DNA from: Serripes groenlandicus
Taxonomy: Eukaryota; Mollusca; Bivalvia; Cardiida; Cardiidae
Length of the DNA: 64,000 bases
Direction: 5' to 3'
Assembly (NCBI GenBank): GCA_031761405.1
Contig: JASEVX010000013.1
Location: 42,639,674 to 42,703,673 of the forward strand
The notes below the pieces were generated by a model. It was given only the letters and a program-made list of their open reading frames with translations. It was not told the DNA's origin and did not search any database. Position 1 is the stretch's first letter. Every line of letters starts with the position of its first letter. The position numbers and the translations under genes are program-made. This document shows, one piece after another, positions 45,408 to 56,329 of the stretch.

Positions 45408-45800
45408 TTAGTCCTTTCTCTTACGAATATTTCCAATACACTTTGAAATAAATCTTTGGGGAGGAACTAGCCATTTTCTATCGTCACTCCACGATTGCTG
45501 AAAACAATGAACAGCCTCTGTTCCTGGTACCCACCATCTTGAATTAAACCGGATACATTTAGTATTCAAATGGGAAGCCCATGTTCTATCTAAACTGTTA
45601 TAAACAGTATCAGCGATTTTCCAATCATCGCAATCGTAACATCTACTTAGGTAATCTGCTTTGACCTTAATCCATTCAGGACAAAGCACAATGTTTTCTT
45701 TATCACATAACAAATTCAAGTTTACAGCAAGCGTCTGTATACATGTGGGAAAGACTTTATATATTATCCTGCAGATGAATGTATTCATATGAGCACACTG
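45408..45800 (-). pseudogene. DIRS/Ngaro-type RNase H C-terminal fragment
   Basis: The minus-strand frame contains WIKVKADYLSR, DCDDWKIADTVYN, RFNSRWWVPGTEAVHCFQQSW and KWLVPPQRFI. This order is the end of the reverse transcriptase/RNase H polyprotein of tyrosine-recombinase retroelements, including the ADxLSR box. The frame opens at 45914 but upstream of about 45800 it no longer resembles the family; a satellite-like 'gaccagatcagcctgtacat' lies at 45836. The reverse transcriptase is missing, so the element is 5'-truncated. It precedes the recombinase on the same strand, as expected for the family. Confidence 0.72.
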
Positions 45801-46294
45801 GAGAGGTACAAGTTGGCTTTTGTGAACAGTGTAGGACCAGATCAGCCTGTACATCAGTACAGAATAGTAAACATTGTGCGAAAATGTGAAGTTGATCAAT
45901 TCACCCTTTCCCATGTTATTTCAAAAGGTGTCTTTCCTACCGAGACATAAAAAGTAGTTTATATGATTGAAAGCTTGCAGGCTTCAAACTATAAAAGTTG
46001 ACTCTGTGCTCAGAATATGTGCTTAAACAGAGGACTAGATAGGGAGGAGTAAACTGGTCTTATATATATCTCTCGTCCTCCTTCCAAATTGTCTCCAACG
46101 ACTATGGCACTGGGTACATCAAATAGCGTAAAACATTTACGAATTATCTTTTTCGTGGAGGGAACTATTTTGAGTGCACCAATTTCGGCGTCTGCAGGTG
46201 GTTACATAATGTGTTGGTTTTCGTGTACGTTTAGCCTTTGCCTGACAGCTACGCATCATACGCAGAGTCAATTGATCGATTGCTTGATTGATTT

Positions 46295-46625
46295 ATTTGG
46301 TTGGTTGATTGATTGATTCATTTATTGGGGTTAAACGACTATTTCAAAAACGTTTTCAGTCAAATCACGGGGGCCAGTTTACCCACTTGTGTTTCTTAGG
46401 GTTTCTCACACCAGCACTCCGCACAGCAGTCTTTCAAAGAAACCGGCTACTTTTTCTACACAAACTGTTATAGCAAATTATTGGAAATTGAAATGACGCT
46501 TGTGGCATTGAGTTTTGTTATACGTCGGAAAGAATGTTAACAGAGCTGGGATTCAAACTCACATCACCTGCATTAACAGCCCGCGTCGTTTCCAAGTGAG
46601 CTACCGGGATCTGGACAGTTTACAC
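46295..46625 (-). mobile_element. SINE, type-1 head, near full length
   Basis: The minus strand reads 'ggtagctcacttggaaacga', a B-box 'gtgagtttgaatcccagctc', body motifs including 'cgtataacaaaactcaatgc', and a tail ending 'gtttaaccccaataaatgaa' and GATT repeats (complement 'gattgattgatt' at 46305-46316). Confidence 0.7.
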
Positions 46626-46880
46626 AATAGTTATTCTAACTTAAATATATTTAAAAAGTGGTAAGGCACACAATACTTCAACAATTAGGTATTAATCAAC
46701 TGAAAACTTCTGAAACTTTTGATGAATTCAGCTTGTTCTTAGACATCGAGCACTTGGTCATATACTAGCCGAACAAACCAATCAAATTACAGCATTTGAA
46801 TCTGAAAACAGTGTTACCTCTGGAAACGATTCTTTTAAAAGGCGAAGACCGTTTTAGAAGGACAGTTTAATAGATTCCGA

Positions 46881-47285
46881 CCGCCTCGGTGGTGTAGTGG
46901 CAGAACGTCCGCCTCGGTGGTGTAGTGGCAGAACGTCCGCCTCGGTGGTGTAGTGGCAGAACGTCCGCCTCGGTGGTGTAGTGGCAGAACGTCCGCCTCG
47001 GTGGTGTAGTGGCAGAACGTCCGCCTCGGTGATGTAGTGTCAGAACGTTTGCCTCGGGTACGGGAGGTCGTATGTTCCCCGGCCGAGTCATACCAAACAC
47101 TTTAAAGATGGTATCGTCATGACTGCCCTCCTAGGTGATAAGGTTTAAGGGGTTAGCTTACGACTGACTCGCTGATGTCAGGATAAATGGATCAGTTACT
47201 GTAGTACTGGTAAATTACCCAGTAAAAGCCGGGATATAACTGAAATATTGTTGAATGTGCGGCGTAAAACACCAAACGGTCAATA
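46881..47285 (+). mobile_element. SINE, type-2 head with a six-fold 28-bp A-box duplication
   Basis: The unit 'ccgcctcggtggtgtagtgg' plus 'cagaacgt' (28 bp) is repeated at 46881, 46909, 46937, 46965 and 46993 identically and once more with two changes at 47021. It holds the TGGTGTAGTGG word that fits the pol III A box. A B-box-like 'gaggtcgtatgttccccgg' follows at about 47066, then the body ('ctgccctcctaggtgataag') and the common tail ('gccgggatataactgaaata', 'ttgttgaatgtgcggcgtaa'). The minus frame across it (46867-47100) is an artefact of the repeat. Confidence 0.8.
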
Positions 47286-47454
47286 TTTCCATATTTTAAC
47301 GAAAAGTCAAAATATTAATGAAAAAAGCGATAGACAAAAGGTTATACTTTGGGATTTCTTCATTTCCAACCATGTTATCTAACGTTGCCTGCATTCCGGC
47401 AAAAGGTGTTTCTAACCGGTGACAGTTTCAACCTGTATAGAGCATCACCTCTCT

Positions 47455-47680
47455 TGAACGACTGAAGAGGTTGCACTGTACAGCCTGATAACCGAGAGGT
47501 CGCGGGTTTGATCACCAAATACTTTAAAAATGGTGGTATTGACTTTCCCTCCCTCCTTGGCTCTCAGGGTTGTGGGGTTAGCATAACGGCTTACAGATTG
47601 GTGTCAGGATAGATGTTCCTGAAGTACTGGTAACTTACACAGGGAACGCCGTGATATAACTGAAACAATTCCGCTCCCGA
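47455..47680 (+). mobile_element. SINE, type-2, diverged copy
   Basis: It has 'gataaccgagaggtcgcggg' with a B-box 'gggtttgatcacc', then 'ccctccctccttggctctca', 'tggtgtcaggatagatg' and the tail 'gccgtgatataactgaaaca'. The A-box part is eroded and single. Confidence 0.65.
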
Positions 47681-47869
47681 CGTGGACGCTCTTCAACAGC
47701 TCAAATATACTCATAATGAGCAATTACTCTTTTTACCACAGTGCTTTGAAGTCTTTTCAATATTTATACTTTTATTTACAGAGATTTTCACATTGTTGCC
47801 TTTATATTTCCAAAGTCGTTGTTATTGACTGATCCTGACCTTTGTGCAACGATACATAATACTAATAAT

Positions 47870-48120
47870 GTATATTGGGGTTTAAACCCGTTTACAACAA
47901 TTTGTCAGTCATATCACGGCGGCCAGTTCACCTACTCATGCAATTCCCAGTGTTCTCATAATACCAGTACTAAACACAACATACTTTCCAAGCAAATAGC
48001 TGCTTTTCCACATACACTGTTAACCCATTGGTGAAAGACGAATGACGCATGTCACAGTGACTTTGGCAAACGTCGGAAAGAATTTTGGCCTAGCTGGGAT
48101 CATCGAACTCATCAACCCTA
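47870..48120 (-). mobile_element. SINE, type-1, 5'-truncated
   Basis: On the plus strand it begins 'ttggggtttaaacccgttta' and runs through 'gtcatatcacggcggccagt', 'ccattggtgaaagacgaatg' and 'aacgtcggaaagaa' to an eroded B-box near 48100. Confidence 0.65.
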
Positions 48121-48179
48121 ATAATGTACATGTATACATACTTTCACAACATTTGTGTTTTTGTTTTGTGTTATAATCA

Positions 48180-48385
48180 ACTCTTACTCAGTTATACAAC
48201 AGATCTGCAGCAAACTAATTGTTTAACGTCGATGCTAAAGGAGAGAATAAGTAATGAATAGAGTTGAAGAACGTTATGAGCAATTTCTTCTTTTGACACC
48301 AAATGTTTAAAAGTTGTCTGGTAATATATCTTCATTCAGGTCAGAACTAGCTGCTGCTGCCTCAAAATGCTTCAACAAATTATCT
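48180..48385. mobile_element. Decayed TTAA-type MITE
   Basis: It keeps 'acagatctgcagcaaacta', a central 'gttatgagcaatttcttctt' and 'aaaagttgtctg'. Both ends are eroded. Confidence 0.45.
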
Positions 48386-48522
48386 GTGGTCAGAATGTGT
48401 TGACTGGTTAATCACACATCTTTGACCATATATTTCTTCCGTTTTTATTTGATTACTGTAATATGGACTGGACAGTCTGCTTTGGTGGAATCTTGCCTCT
48501 TTTTATATGCATGAATGGTTGA

Positions 48523-48818
48523 ATGATTGGGGTTTAACGCCGTTTTTAACAATTTCTCAGTCCTGGTACGGCGGCCAGTACACCTACACACGTATTTCCT
48601 GGTTTTCACACACCAGTACTCCACACAACAATCTTCCCAAGCAACTGGCTTCTATTCCACATAGACTTAGCCCATTGGTGGAAGGTTGAATAACGCATGT
48701 TGCATTGACTTTTGTCAAACGTCGGAAAGAAAGTTGGCCGAGCCTGGATTCGAGCTCACAACCCCTGGATTGACAGACCATGTCGCTACCGACTGAGCTA
48801 CCGGGGCTCGGCGTTATG
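48523..48818 (-). mobile_element. SINE, type-1 head, full length
   Basis: Read on the minus strand: 'agccccggtagctcagtcgg' (A box), 'gttgtgagctcgaatccagg' (B box), 'aacgcatgttgcattgac' complement, 'cccattggtgg' complement and the tail 'gccgtaccaggactgagaaa' through 'cggcgttaaaccccaatc'. It is the cleanest minus-strand member here. Confidence 0.75.
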
Positions 48819-48927
48819 TAAAGGATGACACATATTATTGAAAACAAGTTAGTCTGCTGTGTGACATATCCAAGCGTCCGTTGTTTCGTGATGAGCGGGT
48901 TCTTCCTTCAGGTTTTTGTCACACAGA

Positions 48928-50780
48928 TGGCGGGGTACTAGTTAAGGCTACAGGAGCGGACATCAAGCGTGATTAATTTAAGTGTAAAGCATTTCAAAAC
49001 GGCTAGGCGAAAACATGAAAAATATCTTTACATGAAGTATAATTAATAAAAAGCTGAAAACATTGAGGCAAAATGAGAAATTGGCCGTTTTGAGCAATTC
49101 CTCCCTGTATTACAATGGTTTAAAAAGTCCTCTATTGCAAATGCGTCGGAGTCTGTCTTAATGAGATATGGTTATATCACTCAAGATCGTAGACTGACGT
49201 CAGTCGTTGTTAAATTCACATTTATTTAAGTTCAGATAGTAGACTGAGATAAATTTCGGTTTAAATCAACTTTTTTAAACTTCAAAATTGTTCAACTATT
49301 TACATTTAATTAAGTAGTGGGTGAAACATATTATATCAAGAATATATACGGCTGTTTACAATTGTTAAGCGTTCATGGCCAGTAGTTTTCCTTTATCTCA
49401 GTCAAGATATGTGTCTGAGAAGTGTAAGTTTAACGTGAACAGAAAAGTTCTGTACAATCTGAAAACAAGAAAATTCTGTTTAATTTGTTCTGCTAATTGT
49501 TGTTGTCGTTAAGTAACCAAAGATACATAAAAGCAATACGTAGAAAAAAAAAGTGTTCCACAAACAGCAAGTCTCCAGCAGATGACTTCTATTAAAGTAT
49601 AGACACTTTCTATAAATAAAAGTATGAGGTTTAAAACATTATACAAAGGGATATTTGTTTCAACAGGAGAAATTTCTGCGTTTTCCATAATGTTTCCGAA
49701 AGTCGGATTATGCAGATGTGTAAAATTGCGATAACATGAGGTAAATGGTTCAACTGTGGTTTTGTTTCGACCCAGACACATTAAATCGACCGTTAACCTT
49801 ATACAATGAAAACAGTGTTCACAACGAACGATTCTTTCCTTCCCACACGATGTTTACCATTTCATCCCTGTAGTATTAAGGTTAAGCAACCGAGGCAATG
49901 AACTCCTACGTGTTTCCTGAATATGTTGGTCGAGTTCGTGTTCATAGTCATGTGTCAGCGGTCAATATGTGCGCTAACAAAACACCATAAACACTGTACA
50001 CAGATGTTTTCAACGAAGGGTCTGTTTTAAGTGACATGTTAGATAAAAGGTAAAGATTGTGTAACTAAATATGCTGTGAGTAGGCCTTTATCATTTCCTC
50101 TCGCGTTAGACGCATGTATTGATATATATATTTAGGCATGAGAATACTTAAAATATTCCTTCTTTAATTTGTTATAAATTTTACATTTTACACTGTTACA
50201 TTTCTCATCGTGAATACTTGAAAACTTAACTTCTTAAAACCATAATAAATGGTTTAAATCAGTAATGTGTTCGTTGAATTATAGGTTCGTTCGTTCGTCC
50301 GTTTGTTAATTCGTTCATTCGTTATTGCTGTTGATTATTCGCTCGTTCGTCCATTCGGTTATTCTTTCGTCTTACGTCCATTCAGTCTTTCATTCAATAC
50401 GTGATCAGGTTGCTGACATATATCACTCAAGCTGTTCATCCATAAGTTTTATAGTAATCACGTTAAGAAAGGGAGATGGTTAAAGATGTGTCTTCTCCTG
50501 GAACGGATACCTTATCCGGCAACTAGTTATACAGGGTCGTTCTACGTATCACCTTTCTATACCTTCACTTTTCGCACATGGTTACATTCTTACAAAATAT
50601 TTACCCAATTACACAATTCTTTTTATCGCATATACACAGCTCGTTGCTATACCAATCATACATATAAACAGTGTGTTGCTATATCACAAAACAGGTTCAG
50701 AGACAAAAGGTACCCTAATCTAAAAACTCGCCAGAATTAAGTCCATTTTTAAATTCCCTTCCACCATTCTATTTACGCGC
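48928..50780. repeat. Dispersed block C, copy 2
   Basis: It starts at 'ggcggggtactagttaaggc' and aligns with 4608-6600, including the MITE relic (49070-49140), 'taaccaaagatac' (49513), the CGTTCG tract (50283-50360) and 'tacgtgatcaggttgctgac'. Proteins predicted from the two copies diverge in length and frame, so no gene is called. Confidence 0.75.
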
Positions 50781-51039
50781 AATGCAAATTTCTTATCAGA
50801 ACAAGCACATTTACTACGTACATGTATACATAGCTTATACACTAAAGTTTACATATATATATATAATGCAACCAGATAGAGACACACAATCGTTTCAAGA
50901 GAAAGGCATGTTTTTACTGTCATTTCACATGTATAGATTATTGCATCAGCGGAACGAAGATGAAAGATATATAACAATATATATAATATTTGTTTCAAAT
51001 GAAAGTTCTTAGTAAGTTGTTCATATATATAATAGGTCG

Positions 51040-51570
51040 GCGAAATGGAGAAATGTGTCATATTAAATCAAATTATATATATTTAGAGACAATTAAATAA
51101 TGATACATTGTAACTCTATAACAATTCCTTTGTAAATTGATCGTCAAGGCGAAAATCTCCATTTCGCCTAGCAGAAATCTACATTTCGCCTAAGCAAAAT
51201 CTCCATTTCGCAAGATATTATTTTCATTTGGCAACTTTTTTCTGTCAAAATAATTATACAATGACAATAAACAAGTTTTCGATAAGCAGACTTGTCCATT
51301 TTTGTAAGTTTAAAGCAGTATATTCTCTATTTCGCGTGAGAGAATGGAGAGAAAATCTCCATTTTGCCAAGGAATTTTCTGAATTTCTCCAAGGAAGACA
51401 TCTCCATATGGACAGGGGACATCTCAATTTCCCAGCATTTGTATATTTCCCAATATAGCTAGAATTCTTCATTTCGCCAAGGCAGAAATCAACATTTCAC
51501 CAAGGCAGAAATCTACATTACGTGAAGGTAGGAATCTCCATTTCGCCAGTTTCATTCTCTGTTTTGTTGA
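51040..51570. repeat. Scattered ~16-25-bp 'atctccatttcgcc' repeat cluster
   Basis: At least twelve imperfect copies of a core such as 'aatctccatttcgcc' or 'gcagaaatctacatttcgcc' occur, spaced irregularly at 51140-51205, 51350-51415 and 51465-51560, with one inverted copy, 'ggcgaaatggagaaa', near 51043. Two minus/plus frames over it are not genes. A related set, 'ctacattgcgtcttt' and 'catttcgccc', recurs at 51672 and 51867-51930. Confidence 0.7.
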
Positions 51571-51939
51571 CCTAAACTTCTAGTTGCATCTGTCAAATGA
51601 CTTAGTTTCATAATAACAATGAATAACATTAAACAAACCAATTCATATCTTCATTAAATCACAACCCGAGGTCCATTTCGCCCTAAAATGACCATGTATA
51701 GTCTATATGAAATATGGTTAAATGAAAAAAGAGAGAAAATCAAATAACTAACAAACTATGAAAAAAAAATGGAATTTTAATACTCAAATATATATACAAT
51801 AATCATTCAATATACGAAAACATAATTTTAATTTGACAAATACGGCCTAAACATCATATTTGATCTACATTGCGTCTTTTCCTCTACATTTCGCCCATTT
51901 CGCCCAAAAATCTACATTGCGTCTTTTAGGTAAACCGTG

Positions 51940-52240
51940 AATTTAGTGTTATCTGACCTAGTATAATGCGGAAGTAGAAGATATAGCAAGGACACGGAAT
52001 GCTCCACTTAAACATTTGTTGAAGTATTGTGATTGATTATTTAAATGGAATAATTGTTTATCAGGTATGTTTGAACGTTTATTTATCGCATTATTTTATA
52101 ACAATGACAGATAATGTTTAATATTGAGGTCATGATCACATTAATCGGATACACCTCACACATATGTACATCCCCATTTAACCAAGGAAGATCGGTTCAT
52201 GTCGATACATGCATACACGTATTCGTAATGTATACGACTG
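51940..52240. repeat. Dispersed block G, copy 3
   Basis: Shares 'gttatctgacctagtataat', 'ttgttgaagtattgtgattg' and 'ggttcatgtcgatacatgca' with copies at 12510 and 30060. Confidence 0.6.
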
Positions 52241-52249
52241 ACCGAGTCT

Positions 52250-52940
52250 TGATTACAAATATATTTACGTACATATATATGTACACGTAGAACCGACCGG
52301 GGAGCGCTCGGTTGAGTCTTTATTAGGGCTTTTTCTTGTAAATGTGTATTGATCAGTTAATACACATTGATGAACTTTATCTTAGTGTATCCTTCGTTTT
52401 CTTGTGACTTAATATGTTCCTATTACTTCATTACATAAAGGTACATTAGACACTTTTCTTGACGAAATCATTAAATAAGGCGGGTATTTGTGTGTGTAAA
52501 CAAAAGTTAGAACATATGTATCCAGAGCTGTAGATAAGGGGCGTATTTACATATACATATACTGTATTTCTTATTCAACCTCTTAGCCATTTTGAGTACT
52601 CTAACGAATCATCTCAGAGTGACGAATTCTGGGACGACCTACACTATTTGACGTTTCTCTCATCTTGTTGGACTTCAAACAACATTTGTTTATCACGAAA
52701 TAATATGGAAATGGCACAGCCGCCAAACGAGTATAGAACAGGACAATATATTACAACTGTTTAACAGAACAAACATACATGTACTTAAAACGTTACCTTC
52801 ATTTACTAACACAAATCAAGAGAGTTCATCCATGTCATCAGCTGGATTTAATAACAGCTTTAAACTATATGACTTTTGTTTAATATATTCTTGATCCTGC
52901 AGAATACATGTCCGTAGAAAGTTTATATATCCATATATCA
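52250..52940. other. No gene recognised
   Basis: 52610-52710 resembles the ~365-bp repeat of 32.0-32.7 kb ('gggacgacctacactatt', 'catttgtttatcacgaaata'). The rest shows nothing supportable. Confidence 0.35.
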
Positions 52941-52945
52941 GTTTT

Positions 52946-53140
52946 ACCCTTTTCCACATACATCCAATCTGTAGCAGACGACTTTGAAACATAAGCTAAA
53001 ACTTGGAAAATCCCTATAGCTAAACGTTTGTTTACTGACAAATGTTGAAAACATTGTGGCAAAATGAGCTTAGGCACCTCTGTTGCATTGTTTTCAAAAG
53101 TTATATGCTGCAGAGGCGTCAGAAATGGTATGAAGAGTGA
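52946..53140. mobile_element. TTAA-type MITE, partly deleted copy
   Basis: Left end 'acccttttccacatacatcc', then 'agcagacgactttgaaaca', 'gaaaacattgtggcaaaatg', and a right arm 'ttgttttcaaaagttatatg' and 'cagaggcgtcagaaat'. The second half of the central palindrome is deleted. Confidence 0.55.
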
Positions 53141-53144
53141 AATG

Positions 53145-54490
53145 GAGTGTTATTGAGAATTTTTCTGAGATTGTAAGCAATCAAGATCAAAATTGAGTAA
53201 CTATGCCCAGCAATATGTTAACAGGTTATAATGAAAATGAATGAACGGGATAACATGTACCCTTGCAGTATGTATTTATAGCTTCAAATACAATTTTAAT
53301 TATGAACTTGCTTTTATAGCATATAGAATAATTGTTTACATAATGTGATGATTAGCCTCATATGCTTTGAAACATCTTGATCAAGTTAGATATATGGAAA
53401 AGTTGCAGTTTAACCTTGAAATAGATAAAAAATATATTTCCATTTCTGACAATGCATTTTGGGCCAGGACTTGTATGTTATAGTCAAAACCTATGAAATA
53501 GATTCGAATATTGGAGCTACCTTAATATCTTAAAAATATAACTGTATACAAACATTCTCTAAATAGCCTTGTTTCTTGGTACTCATCTTTGTATTATTAG
53601 GATGCAGCTTGCCAAGTGTGAATGCATCAAGTTCAAATTGTAAATACATCAGCTTGTGACATAGCTAAAATACTTCTCTTTGTTTGGAGAGAATGTATTT
53701 ATATAAATAAAAATGATTAGATGTACAGGCTGTTGATTAAATATAAACACCTTCTGCTATTTAACTATTAGATCAGTCAAGTGAACCAGCACAATTGTAC
53801 CAGTTTTAAGGCAGTATTGGATCTGATTATACTTAATAAGAGTTGAACAGTGAGCAATTGATCCTTTTGTCACCATATTTTAAAACTCATTTGCTACAGA
53901 TGCATCAACATGAATCAAAACGCGTCCAGAAGTGGGAAGGTGTTTAACCATTTCCATGATGGAAACATATTTCATATTTCAGATGGAGAAAAACATTTTG
54001 AAACATTGCAGGGAGATCAGAAATTGATTGTGAATAACAATAGCTTGTCTTTCTTAAATGTCCAATTATATTTAAAAAATCATAAGTATGTTGGTCTAGA
54101 TTTAGCATTATTTTACGTTGAGAAATTGTACGATGGAATGTTTTATCAGTTAAAGAACCACAAATGCAAATTAAGTTTGAATGCTGAAAACAGAAAAATA
54201 AAGATCTAAGAGCATGGTAGTCTAAATAGTAGTTTCCTTCCATTTTCAATCGCACAGAAATATAAGACCACCTGAATTATAGGCAAATTCCAGATCACAT
54301 CTTTTCTTACAAAGTCTTTGTATTAAAACACGTACATTCTTACCGAATAATGGTACAGTGATTACAGCGAGGTAAAATATTCTTTTCAGTCATTTATATG
54401 TAAGGGACATAAATTACAGCTAAAGAGTTTGAAAGATGCAAAGGATAAGTTATAAATGAAGATCTAATGTTTTGAAATGAAATGATCTGA
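53145..54490. other. No gene recognised
   Basis: Mostly AT-rich DNA. A MITE relic ('gagcaattgatccttttgtc') lies at 53855-53890. The 99-codon frame at 53910-54209 starts in that relic; it has no recognisable domain and I do not support it as a gene. Confidence 0.4.
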
Positions 54491-54499
54491 AATTAACCC

Positions 54500-55190
54500 T
54501 TCACCATGCAGACACATCTGAAGCATGATTGAAATTTGGTAATTAAGGAGGAATAGCTCATATAGAGATGTTTTTCCTTTTGCCTCAATGCATTCAAATC
54601 TTTTCAATAGGTGTGTCTTAATTTCGTGATATTTTCCAATATTTCCCCCTGAATTATTTTAAAATTGTCTGTTGCAGATTTGTTGATAAAGAGACTTTTC
54701 TATATATTCTTTAATCAACGTAATGTAGTTAAGTATCTATCGTATTATCTGCTATATTTGCTTTAGATCTTTTTAACATGGAAATGTTAGATGGCATAAT
54801 GAGTATTGGGTTCAGTGAAGAAAAAAAGGAATTCATAACTAGTAGTGATTAACTGTTAACAATTGACAATCTGTCCTTACGAGCTTTTTTGTGAAGGGTC
54901 ACAATTCTAACAGTAATGTGTGGACACCTAAATCTAAGTACCTCACGTGTACTTGTGTACATTGCAAGGAATATTCGTAGACATATGTGCCGATTTCGTT
55001 ATATATTACTAAAATATTTATGAAGCTTAAAAAGAAAAAAATATCCAAAAAACAACCATTTCCCACACATACACCAAATCTGCAGACGACTGAAACTATG
55101 AAGGAATAAATATAAAATTCAAAGCGCCGAAGGTACTGTAGTGCCGATTTTGAAGGGAAATCTGGCTATTTGTCGGGCAGTATCTCGGTG
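54500..55190. other. MITE relics, otherwise no gene
   Basis: A relic starting 'ttaacccttcaccatgcaga' at 54497 with 'tttttccttttgcctcaatg' and another at 55062 ('cccacacatacaccaaatct', 'gcagacgactgaaac') are visible. No coding feature. Confidence 0.45.
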
Positions 55191-55194
55191 TAGG

Positions 55195-55560
55195 ATTTGC
55201 GATCTTCAATACTATTACTCTCTGGTTAGGGTAAGTTTGAGAGGAGTCAAGTGTCAACACTCTAGAAGCTGATGTTTAACTGTAGAAAAATGAAAGTTTG
55301 CCAGAATGTCTTTCTTTGTAATAGTTATTAAAAGTTAAGCTCAGTTCTAATATGGGTCATCATGTGTTCAACACTAGGTCATACCAAATTTAAGAAAAAA
55401 TATGTTGCCGCTCGAGTGACCACAGTTTTAGCTCAAGAATAATGAATTTGTCTTGTTGATATTTCAGCAAAATGTATTGTGTCATAGTGTGTCCGTCTTT
55501 TAGTTCGCTCGGTGATATTTAAGAAAAAATATTGTGTACACTTAAGAAACTGCATTTTCG
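55195..55560. repeat. ~142-bp repeat units, diverged
   Basis: Two to three units with 'tcaacactctagaagctgat', 'tttgccagaatgtctttctt', 'ataatgggtcatc'-like words and 'actaggtcataccaaattta' are of the family that forms the array at 62734-63480. Confidence 0.6.
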
Positions 55561-55624
55561 AATTAAACATATTGACATTTTGTCAGATTATTTGTATTGA
55601 TGATATCTGGGCTAATTGTAAAAA

Positions 55625-55815
55625 AGGCCGAGTGGTTAGCGTAGGGGATGTGGAACGGAGCGTCCAGGGTTTGATCCTCAGTCACAGCGATCATGGTTGA
55701 GTGCCCTTTAGCAAGGCACATTTTCAAACCTAGTGTCTTAACCCAGTGAACATGACTAAGAGAACTGTCGCCGTGATATAACTGAAATAATATTGAATAT
55801 GGTGTTAAACCACAA
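55625..55815 (+). mobile_element. SINE, type-3 (Leu/Ser-like) head
   Basis: The head 'aggccgagtggttagcgtag' and B-box 'cagggtttgatcctcagtc' resemble a type-II tRNA. The body 'gccctttagcaaggcacatt' follows, and the tail 'gtcgccgtgatataactgaa' with 'tggtgttaaaccacaaaac' is the same tail module as in the other SINE types. Confidence 0.7.
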
Positions 55816-55889
55816 AACAAAACCTATCAAAAACGAAGTCACTTTGCAAAATTGAAGACAATTCTTGTTTACTCTGAAGAAGCTGCACG

Positions 55890-55985
55890 GAGAAGACATT
55901 GATGCAGTTGTAGAGCGTTAGCTTCTTATACCAAAGGGTTCGAGTTCGAATCACATGATGCTCGGATTCTGTCAATGGGATTTTC
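55890..55985 (+). mobile_element. tRNA-like head fragment
   Basis: 'cagttgtagagcgttagctt' and 'gggttcgagttcgaatcaca' give A-box and B-box-like words 30 bases apart. No acceptor stem or full fold is apparent, so I treat it as a SINE relic and not a tRNA gene. Confidence 0.35.
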
Positions 55986-56329
55986 CTTTAACTCAAACGG
56001 TTAAGTCTCCACGAAGCAGACATCGACAATGATTAATATAAGCTACAAGCTTGTCTTACACTCATTGTTAAATACATCAGTTTAAAATAAACTAAGCGGC
56101 ACGTTTGACTAATTCATTACATTATGTCACAATGTTTTTAACTCTAGTCAATTCTCATACTTTCCTTTACAGAGATTTCCCATATGATTGCTAAGATATT
56201 TTAACAATCGTCTGCTCCGGATTTGTTGTATGTTAAATAGGGCACTAATATTAATTACTCTTTCGGAAGATTTCCGTTTAACATTACAGATTTCCGTGTT
56301 ACACGGGCCGTCGAATAATATTGTAGAAA

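Noticed and set aside
45801..45914. Start of an intact reverse transcriptase/RNase H protein
   Set aside because: The first part of the frame does not resemble the family and overlaps a satellite-like stretch; only the C-terminal portion is recognisable.
53910..54209. 99-codon plus-strand frame
   Set aside because: It starts inside a MITE relic, has no domain and no conserved partner.
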